Of a DNA stretch of 19,624 bases, positions 14,190-19,624 are shown one piece after another. Every line of letters begins with the position of its first letter. The first letter of the stretch is position 1. The stretch is from positions 8,978 to 28,601 of the forward strand of contig DLSX01000227.1 of assembly GCA_002500765.1 (NCBI GenBank). Reading direction: 5' to 3'. The position numbers and the translations under genes were made by a program. Below the pieces are notes generated by a model. The model made no database searches. It had not been told where the DNA came from and worked only from the letters and a program-made list of their open reading frames with translations. The DNA comes from Neorhizobium sp. UBA7851. GTDB taxonomy: Bacteria; Pseudomonadota; Alphaproteobacteria; Rhizobiales; Rhizobiaceae.

Positions 14190-15046
14190 GTGGTTACGGC
14201 CAATGGGGCGGGGCGGGCGAAATCATCCTGCGCGGCGATCATGTTGAGTTCACGCCGCCCTGCCGCAAGCGTCTTTTCGAATAGTGCGAAGATGCTGGAC
14301 GCGGTTTTCGACAGCGCCTGATCGAGCGGTGCGCCGGACAGGATGTGGCCGAGGAAAAGCGCCGACGTACAGTCGCCCGCGCCGTTCGGCGCCGGATCGA
14401 ATTGCAGGCGCGGCGTTGTGGCCAGAAACTGCTCGCCCGATTTCGATGAGGCCAGCATCTGGATTTCATCGATGCGGGTTCCCTCGTGGATCAGCGATGT
14501 CAGAAGCACGATTTCCGGGCCGGTCTCGTGGATCATCCGACAGGCTTGGCGCGCATCGTCGAGCGTCCGGATCTGGCGGCCCGCGAGATATTCGAGCTCG
14601 AACTGGTTGGGGGTGATGATCGAGGCGCGGGCAAGCGCCTTCTGGCGGAAATAGTCGGGAATGCCGGGACGTACGAAAAAGCCGCGACCGACATCGCCCA
14701 TCACCGGATCGCAGAGCCAGCGCGTGCCTTGCGGAAGTCTATCGAGAACCGCGAGGATGATTTCGCCGATCGCAGGATCGCCGAGATAACCGGTCAGAAG
14801 CGCATCCATCTTCTCCAGCGCTCCGAGGCTTTGCAACCCGTCGAGAATGCTCTCGATATGGGCGGCGGAAAACACCTCGCCGGTCCATTTCAGATAGCCG
14901 GTATGGTTGGAGAACTGCACCGTGTTGATGACGGTGACTTCGTGGCCGAGCCGCTGCAGCGGCAGGGTGGCGGCACGGTTTCCGACATAACCATAGGCGA
15001 CGTGGGACTGGATGGAGAGGATCTGCTTCATGGCGGGGTGCTTCAT
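14183..15046 (-). CDS. pdxY: Pyridoxal kinase
   Basis: The enzyme phosphorylates pyridoxal (and related vitamers) with ATP in the salvage route to pyridoxal 5'-phosphate, in the cytoplasm. The 287-residue ribokinase-fold product shows the family landmarks: ILSIQSHVAYGYVGN (9-23), the substrate-side VQFSNHTGY (43-51), CDPVMGD (112-118), ITPNQFE (144-150), and the anion-hole motif NGAGD with catalytic Asp225. Length fits PdxY-type kinases. The start is ambiguous: ATG 15046 and ATG 15031 (five codons in) both lack a clear ribosome binding site, and E. coli PdxY starts closer to the latter. The C-terminal stop is TAG within a repeat element. It is the only gene between two repeat copies, so it is probably monocistronic. 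Confidence 0.93.
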   Translation of the reverse strand: MKHPAMKQILSIQSHVAYGYVGNRAATLPLQRLGHEVTVINTVQFSNHTGYLKWTGEVFSAAHIESILDGLQSLGALEKMDALLTGYLGDPAIGEIILAVLDRLPQGTRWLCDPVMGDVGRGFFVRPGIPDYFRQKALARASIITPNQFELEYLAGRQIRTLDDARQACRMIHETGPEIVLLTSLIHEGTRIDEIQMLASSKSGEQFLATTPRLQFDPAPNGAGDCTSALFLGHILSGAPLDQALSKTASSIFALFEKTLAAGRRELNMIAAQDDFARPAPLAVTTL

Positions 15047-15056
15047 TCAGATGATC

Positions 15057-15071
15057 GACAGACGATCTGTC
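15057..15071. promoter_or_regulatory. 6-bp inverted repeat just upstream of pdxY
   Basis: GACAGA (15057-15062) and TCTGTC (15066-15071) form a perfect inverted repeat with a 3-base spacer, 10 bases before the annotated pdxY start. It may be an operator or a leader hairpin, but its length makes chance possible. Confidence 0.3.
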
Positions 15072-15112
15072 CGGTGAAGCACGCCGCGCTTTCTCGCGCA
15101 ATCCTTTCTGAA

Positions 15113-15216
15113 GCAATTCCAGCAAAAGCGAGAACCGGTTTTGCGTCCGGAATTGCGTCGCAACCGGGCGATGGAGCAATTTCGCGTTTCGAAGAAAGGC
15201 GGAAATGCTCCAAAGC
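15113..15216. repeat. Full-length rhizobial palindromic repeat with two hairpins
   Basis: Hairpin one: GCAATTCC (15113-15120) with GGAATTGC (15149-15156), and inside it GCAAAA (15122-15127) with TTTTGC (15139-15144). Hairpin two: GGAGCAATTTC (15173-15183) with GAAATGCTCC (15202-15211), one bulged base. It shares sequence with the shorter copy at 14124-14189. It lies between the parE stop and the pdxY promoter region, which together make up a 178-bp gap without genes. Confidence 0.8.
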
Positions 15217-15224
15217 CGATCGGG

Positions 15225-17309
15225 TCAGATATCGAGATTTTCGGCGAAGGCGGCGCGTTCCTGGATAAAGCGGAAGCGTGCCTCGGCCCTCGTGCCCATC
15301 AGGTTGTCGACCGCCTCGCGGGTGCCTTCGAAATCCACCTCGTCGATATCGACCCGTAGCAGCGTGCGCTTGGCCGGATCCATGGTGGTTTCCTTCAGCT
15401 GCGCCGCCATCATTTCGCCGAGACCTTTGAAGCGCCCGATCTCGACCTTCTTGCCCTTGAAGACAGTCTCCATCAGCTCGGCACGGTGTGCGTCGTCGCG
15501 GGCATAAACCGTCTTGCCGCCCTGGCGGATGACATAGAGCGGCGGCACCGCCAGATAGAGATGGTTGCCGCGGATCAGTTCCGGCATTTCCTGGTAGAAG
15601 AAGGTGATCAGCAGCGAGGCGATGTGGGCGCCGTCGACATCGGCATCGGTCATGATGATGACGCGCTCGTAACGCAGGTCTTCCTCGCGGTATTTCGTAC
15701 GAGTGCCGCAGCCGAGCGCCTGCACCAGATCGGCGATCTGCTGGTTGGCGGACAGCTTTTCGCGGCTGGCGGAACCGACGTTCAAAATCTTGCCGCGCAG
15801 TGGCAGGATCGCCTGATTGGTGCGGTTGCGGCCCTGTTTTGCAGAGCCACCAGCCGAGTCACCCTCGACGATGAACAGTTCGGCGCCTTCGGCGGTGTTC
15901 TGCGAGCAGTCGGCGAGCTTGCCGGGCAGGCGCAGCTTGCGGACAGCCGTCTTGCGGTTGACTTCCTTTTCCTTGCGGCGGCGAAGGCGCTCTTCGGCGC
16001 GTTCTATCACCCAGTCGAGCAGCTTTGCCGCTTCGTTGGGATTACCGGCGAGGTAATGGTCGAACGGGTCGCGCAGCACGTTTTCGACGAGGCGCTGTGC
16101 CTCGACGGTTGCCAGCTTGTCCTTCGTCTGGCCGACGAATTCAGGCTCGCGGATGAACACCGAGAGCATGCCGACGGCCGAGATCATCACGTCGTCGGTG
16201 GTAATGTCTTTGGCGCGCTTGTTCTGGGTCAATTCGGCGTAGTTCTTCAGGCCCTTGGTCAGCGCGATGCGCAGGCCGGCCTCATGCGTGCCGCCTTCCT
16301 GGGTCGGAATGGTATTGCAGTAGGAATGCAGTTGCGGATCGCCACCATACCAGGTGATCGCCCATTCCATCGCACCATGGCCACCGGTCTTTTCCGTGCG
16401 ACCGGAAAAAATCTCGCGGGTGACGGTAAAGTCCTTGCCGAGCGTGGCCGCCAGATAGTCCTTCAGACCGCCGGGGAAATGGAAGACCGCCTTTTCCGGG
16501 ATCTCGCCGCCTTCCGGCACGACGCCCGGATCGCAGCTCCAGCGGATTTCGACGCCGCCGAAAAGATAGGCCTTGGAACGGGCCATGCGGAAAATACGGC
16601 CGGCTTCAAACCTGGCGCGCTCGCCAAAAATCTGCGGGTCGGGATGAAAACGCACGCGGGTGCCGCGACGGTTATGAACGTCGCCGAGTTCCTGCAGCCC
16701 GCCCTGCGGCACGCCGCGGGAAAACGTCTGGCGATAGAGTTTTCGATTGCGGGCGACTTCGACTTCGAGCACGTCAGACAGCGCGTTGACGACCGAGACG
16801 CCGACGCCGTGCAGACCGCCGGAGGTTTCATAGGCGTCGCCATCGAACTTGCCGCCGGCATGCAGCTTGGTCATGATGACTTCAAGCGTCGACTTGCCGG
16901 GAACCTGCGGATGGTTTTCCACCGGAATGCCGCGGCCGTTGTCGGAAACGGTCAGGAAACCCTCGGCATCGAGATGGACTTCGATGAAATTGGCGTGACC
17001 GGCGACCGCTTCGTCCATCGAGTTGTCGATGACTTCGGCAAACAGGTGGTGCAGCGCCTTTTCGTCGGTACCGCCGATATACATGCCGGGACGCATGCGC
17101 ACCGGTTCGAGACCTTCGAGAACGCGGATCGACGAGGCGCCGTAATCTTCGCCGCCGCTCTTGAGCGGGGCGGGGCGGGGCGTGGACGGTTCGGCGGCAA
17201 TGGCAGGCGCAGGCGCGGCAGCGACCGGTTTCGCGGTCGCCGGCTGGTTCGTCACCGGCTGGGCATTCACCGAGGTATCACCGAAAAGATCGTTGTTATT
17301 GTCGTCCAT
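15225..17309 (-). CDS. parE: DNA topoisomerase IV subunit B
   Basis: ParE is the ATPase subunit of topoisomerase IV, which with ParC unlinks daughter chromosomes. The 694-residue product has the GHKL ATPase (EVIDNSMDEA with Glu92 and Asn96; DNGRGIP at 123-129; GGLHGVGVSVVNAL), the transducer, and a TOPRIM domain with EGDSAGG (482-488), the DADVDG acidic triad (D555, D557, D559) and RFKGLGEM (626-633). The DVMISAVGMLSVFIREPEF segment resembles alphaproteobacterial ParE rather than GyrB. The first 50 residues are a Pro/Ala-rich linker not needed for the fold. ATG 17309 (MDDNNNDLFGD) is preferred by likeness to related starts; in-frame ATG 17354 and the frame opening at 17444 are alternatives, and none has a strong ribosome binding site. 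Confidence 0.95.
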   Translation of the reverse strand: MDDNNNDLFGDTSVNAQPVTNQPATAKPVAAAPAPAIAAEPSTPRPAPLKSGGEDYGASSIRVLEGLEPVRMRPGMYIGGTDEKALHHLFAEVIDNSMDEAVAGHANFIEVHLDAEGFLTVSDNGRGIPVENHPQVPGKSTLEVIMTKLHAGGKFDGDAYETSGGLHGVGVSVVNALSDVLEVEVARNRKLYRQTFSRGVPQGGLQELGDVHNRRGTRVRFHPDPQIFGERARFEAGRIFRMARSKAYLFGGVEIRWSCDPGVVPEGGEIPEKAVFHFPGGLKDYLAATLGKDFTVTREIFSGRTEKTGGHGAMEWAITWYGGDPQLHSYCNTIPTQEGGTHEAGLRIALTKGLKNYAELTQNKRAKDITTDDVMISAVGMLSVFIREPEFVGQTKDKLATVEAQRLVENVLRDPFDHYLAGNPNEAAKLLDWVIERAEERLRRRKEKEVNRKTAVRKLRLPGKLADCSQNTAEGAELFIVEGDSAGGSAKQGRNRTNQAILPLRGKILNVGSASREKLSANQQIADLVQALGCGTRTKYREEDLRYERVIIMTDADVDGAHIASLLITFFYQEMPELIRGNHLYLAVPPLYVIRQGGKTVYARDDAHRAELMETVFKGKKVEIGRFKGLGEMMAAQLKETTMDPAKRTLLRVDIDEVDFEGTREAVDNLMGTRAEARFRFIQERAAFAENLDI

Positions 17310-17373
17310 CTGGTCTTTCACTGCTGCCTGCCGAGGTGCCGAGGAGGAAGCCATACCCGTCTCATATTGTTTC

Positions 17374-17389
17374 GAATCACTTGCGATTC
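17374..17389. promoter_or_regulatory. Inverted repeat in the parE/hydrolase intergenic region
   Basis: GAATC (17374-17378) and GATTC (17385-17389) are inverted around a 6-base centre. It is in the divergent promoter region, along with a perfect GCCGCGCGCGCGGC palindrome at 17416-17429. Either could be regulatory, but neither is long enough to be sure. Confidence 0.25.
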
Positions 17390-17482
17390 TGCCAGAAAAC
17401 CGGCTTTTTCGCGATGCCGCGCGCGCGGCCTTTAGCGCCAGCAATGCTAGCTAGACCCTGCCATGGCAAGCTTTCAAGACCG

Positions 17483-17487
17483 AAGGA
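17483..17487 (+). promoter_or_regulatory. Ribosome binding site choosing ATG 17493
   Basis: AAGGA lies five bases before ATG 17493. The in-frame ATG at 17463 has no such site, so the later start, which also begins a normal signal peptide, is preferred. Confidence 0.7.
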
Positions 17488-17492
17488 CCCCA

Positions 17493-18392
17493 ATGAAACC
17501 CCGCATGTCCACAGTTCATTTCGTTTTCGGCACGCTTCTCGCAGTCTGGATATCATCACTCGGTGACGTCGCAACAGCGCAGGAAGGGCCGATCCCGCCG
17601 TTCAAGGATAACCTCTTCTCCAGTCATAAGGTGCTCAAGAGTGATGATGGCGGCGCTTACGAGGTGATGGATTATGACGAGCTGCGCGACATCAACGAAC
17701 GCGACCAGGAGCCGGAGCGACGGGTGCGCGGCGCCTATGTCGATCTTTCCGTGCGCCGGAGCCAAGAAAACGAGACGCTGGCGCTTGGCGGCCGCAATAT
17801 CGACGTGACCCGGGTCGGTCCTTCTTCGGGCGAACGCTTTGCCGTGATCTTCATCCATGGGCGCGGCGGAGATCGCCGCCTCGGCGTCAACGACTATTCG
17901 TTCGGCGGCAATTTCAACCGGCTGAAGAACCTCGCCGCCCGCAATGGCGGCACCTATTATTCGGTCAGCGTTAAATCCTTCGACGACAAGGGATCGGCCG
18001 ATGTCGGCGCATTGGTCCGCTACGCCTTCGAGCAATCGGCCGGTCGGCCGGTCATTCTTGCCTGCGCCTCGATGGGCGGGATCATCTGCCAGAACATCGC
18101 GCGCGACAAGCAAACCCTCGGTTCTCTCGGCGGCATGGTTCTGCTCGGCGGCCCGCCGGATGGCGGGCTTGCCGGAACGCCTTTCGCGAAACTCAAGCTG
18201 CCTGTCTATTTCGGCCACGGCAGTGCCGACAGCGTCTACAAGGCCGAAGACCAGGAGAAGGTCTTTCGAGGATTGCGCGCCTCTGGTTATCCGGCGCGAT
18301 TCAGCCTTTTTCAGACCGGAGGCCATGGAACGCCGATCCGGATGGTGGACTGGCGCAAGGTGCTCAATTTCGTGTTGACTGCCCGAAACTAG
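17493..18392 (+). CDS. Exported alpha/beta hydrolase
   Basis: The 299-residue product has a signal peptide (hydrophobic core about 9-24, likely cleavage after ATA-Q near residue 30). The mature part has an alpha/beta hydrolase layout: VIFIHGRGGDRR (118-129) for the oxyanion hole, ACASMGG (190-196) with nucleophile Ser193, GHGSADSVY (241-249) with likely Asp246, and QTGGHGT (274-280) with His278. All three members of a triad can therefore be proposed. A charged 60-residue segment rich in Asp, Glu and Arg precedes the fold. Substrate is unknown; an esterase or peptidase-like role is possible. It is divergent from parE, and 227 bp separate it from tpiA. It is not closely similar by eye to the exported hydrolase at 3711-4763. 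Confidence 0.85.
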   Translation: MKPRMSTVHFVFGTLLAVWISSLGDVATAQEGPIPPFKDNLFSSHKVLKSDDGGAYEVMDYDELRDINERDQEPERRVRGAYVDLSVRRSQENETLALGGRNIDVTRVGPSSGERFAVIFIHGRGGDRRLGVNDYSFGGNFNRLKNLAARNGGTYYSVSVKSFDDKGSADVGALVRYAFEQSAGRPVILACASMGGIICQNIARDKQTLGSLGGMVLLGGPPDGGLAGTPFAKLKLPVYFGHGSADSVYKAEDQEKVFRGLRASGYPARFSLFQTGGHGTPIRMVDWRKVLNFVLTARN

Positions 18393-18469
18393 GTGGCATG
18401 CGCCATGAAATTGCACCGACGCCCGGCCGATCGAATATCTGAAAAGCCATGAGGTTTTATCTCGACCTG

Positions 18470-18488
18470 CGGCCGTATGGCCGGTTTT
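18470..18488 (+). terminator. Small hairpin with short T-run after the hydrolase gene
   Basis: CGGCC (18470-18474) pairs with GGCCG (18479-18483) around GTAT, followed by GTTTT. The 5-bp stem makes it a weak candidate terminator. A second hairpin, ATCCGG (18541-18546) with CCGGAT (18551-18556) around GCGT, followed by TTTG, lies further on in the same 227-bp gap. Confidence 0.4.
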
Positions 18489-18619
18489 GAAGCGAGCGCT
18501 TGAACCACGGTCGTTTTTCAGCGTACGAAGGAGGCCGACCATCCGGGCGTCCGGATTTTGCATGCCGTGATTGTGATCTTGTCTTGAGATTGCCGATAAA
18601 TTGAGGAGGAAACTGCCCG

Positions 18620-19399
18620 ATGACCCCAGACGTTCGCCCGCTCGTGGCTGGAAACTGGAAGATGAACGGTACGCGTGACGCGCTCGGCGAAATCAAGGCT
18701 ATGGCCGAGGGAGTGGTCGGTCCTTTGGCAGATCGCGTCGACGCGCTGATCTGCCCGCCCGCGACGCTGCTTTATGTCGCGACGGCGCTTTGCACCGACA
18801 GTCCGCTGATGATCGGCGCGCAGGATTGCCATCAGAAGGTTTCGGGCGCGCATACGGGCGATATCTCGGCCGAGATGATTGCCAACTGCTTCGGAACTCA
18901 TGTCATTCTCGGTCATTCCGAGCGCCGCACGGATCACGCTGAAACGGATCATCTCGTTCGCGACAAGGCTGTTGCTGCCTATCAGGCTGACCTGACTGCG
19001 ATCATCTGCATCGGCGAAACGGCGAGCGAGCGCGACAGTTACCAGACGCTGGACGTGCTGAAGCGGCAGCTGGACGGCTCCATCCCCGATGGCGCGACGG
19101 CTGAAAATACCGTCATCGCCTATGAGCCGGTCTGGGCGATCGGATCGGGGCTGACGCCGACGAACGAGGACATTGCGGTGGCACATGCCTTCATGCGCTC
19201 CGAGCTGGCCAAGCGCTTCGGCGATGAAGGCAAAAAGATGCGGATTCTCTATGGTGGTTCGGTCAAGCCGGGCAATGCCGAGGTGCTGATGGGCATTGCC
19301 AATGTCGATGGCGCATTGATCGGCGGCGCGAGCTTGAAAGCGGCCGACTTCCTCGCCATCTACTCGGTCTACGAGGGGCTGATCGCGGAAACCTTGTAA
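18620..19399 (+). CDS. tpiA: Triosephosphate isomerase
   Basis: The enzyme interconverts dihydroxyacetone phosphate and glyceraldehyde 3-phosphate in glycolysis and gluconeogenesis, in the cytoplasm. The 259-residue product has the complete active site: GNWKMN with N12 and K14, the electrophile H99 in LGHSERR, the catalytic base E169 in AYEPVWAIGSG, and the phosphate-binding YGGSVKP (211-217) and GGAS motifs. The mobile loop reads AIGSGLTPT instead of the AIGTGK of many bacterial enzymes, a variant I believe is common in rhizobia. The start is well fixed by GAGGAGGA nine bases upstream. secG begins 83 bp downstream, an order usual in this bacterial group. Confidence 0.97.
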   Translation: MTPDVRPLVAGNWKMNGTRDALGEIKAMAEGVVGPLADRVDALICPPATLLYVATALCTDSPLMIGAQDCHQKVSGAHTGDISAEMIANCFGTHVILGHSERRTDHAETDHLVRDKAVAAYQADLTAIICIGETASERDSYQTLDVLKRQLDGSIPDGATAENTVIAYEPVWAIGSGLTPTNEDIAVAHAFMRSELAKRFGDEGKKMRILYGGSVKPGNAEVLMGIANVDGALIGGASLKAADFLAIYSVYEGLIAETL

Positions 19400-19421
19400 T
19401 CAAGGCTTGGAAACAGCGATA

Positions 19422-19438
19422 GGCTCATGTAAAGAGCC
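19422..19438 (+). other. Hairpin between tpiA and secG
   Basis: GGCTC (19422-19426) pairs with GAGCC (19434-19438) around a 7-base A-rich loop. It lacks a following T-tract, so it is unlikely to stop transcription fully; tpiA and secG may be partly co-transcribed. Confidence 0.3.
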
Positions 19439-19482
19439 GCCAAACTCTAGATTGTTGCCCGTGTAGGGCAGGGACCCGATAC

Positions 19483-19624
19483 ATGCAGACCGTTTTGATC
19501 GTCATCCATCTCATGATCGTGCTTGCGCTCGTCGGCGTAGTGCTTATCCAGCGCTCCGAAGGCGGCGGGCTTGGCATCGGCGGCGGCTCCGGCTTCATGT
19601 CGGCACGCGGCACGGCCAACGCGC
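19483..19624 (+). CDS. secG: SecG preprotein translocase subunit, cut by the window edge
   Basis: SecG is the small inner-membrane subunit of the SecYEG translocon. The first 47 codons are visible. They encode one transmembrane helix (about 4-22, VLIVIHLMIVLALVGVVLI) and then the family signature QRSEGGGLGIGGGSGFMSARG. A second helix should follow beyond the window. The ATG at 19483 has AGGGA (19470-19474) eight bases upstream. Downstream of tpiA on the same strand, as in other rhizobia. Confidence 0.93.
   Translation, partial: MQTVLIVIHLMIVLALVGVVLIQRSEGGGLGIGGGSGFMSARGTANA

Noticed and set aside
15486..17435. A 649-codon open frame on the plus strand opposite parE
   Set aside because: It is fully antisense to a gene with complete ParE motifs. 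High-GC codon bias commonly leaves the opposite strand open, and the translation shows no recognisable domain.
3711..18392. The two exported alpha/beta hydrolases (3711-4763 and 17493-18392) as duplicates
   Set aside because: Apart from the general nucleophile elbow and fold motifs their sequences are not alike, and their lengths differ.

Overview
The window looks like chromosomal core sequence from an alphaproteobacterium of the Rhizobiales, most likely a Rhizobium/Agrobacterium relative. The clues are a high-GC codon pattern, a DUF2336 protein, a bacteriophytochrome very like Agrobacterium Agp2 (PAS-GAF-PHY, HWE kinase and receiver in one chain), the tpiA-secG pair, and two kinds of palindromic intergenic repeat familiar from rhizobial genomes. 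I see no phage, insertion sequence, CRISPR array, tRNA or rRNA. This is recognition by eye; no database search was run.

Layout. Positions 1-200 hold two strong GC-rich hairpins of an interspersed repeat. Then come yidD (membrane protein insertion factor) and thrS (threonyl-tRNA synthetase) with a structured leader between them and an intrinsic terminator after thrS. A PlsC-like acyltransferase (2820-3704) converges with an exported dienelactone-hydrolase-like enzyme (3711-4763, minus). A run of minus-strand genes follows: a single-domain cupin, a small unknown protein with a perfect 16-bp palindrome in front of it, and an exported protein made of three repeats. A nitroreductase and a flavin reductase form a short plus-strand operon, followed by a DUF2336 HEAT-like protein. 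A small unknown protein and an AI-2E/PerM-type permease lie on the minus strand.

The bacteriophytochrome gene (11576-14122) has its own intergenic region with a candidate promoter and two palindromes. It converges on pdxY (pyridoxal kinase) across a rhizobial repeat that supplies the pdxY stop codon. parE (topoisomerase IV subunit B) is on the minus strand and diverges from a second exported alpha/beta hydrolase. The window closes with tpiA and the first 47 codons of secG.

Most genes are housekeeping: translation (thrS), membrane insertion and secretion (yidD, secG), glycolysis (tpiA), cofactor salvage (pdxY) and chromosome decatenation (parE). The most distinctive element is the light-sensing bathy-type phytochrome candidate, which has no heme oxygenase gene beside it here and carries an altered PASDIP motif. 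Other points worth attention are an orphan plus-strand terminator near 4880 that suggests a small RNA, operator-like palindromes at 5903-5918 and 11445-11495, and the repeat architecture of the exported protein at 5996-6988. I found no clearly new multi-gene system.
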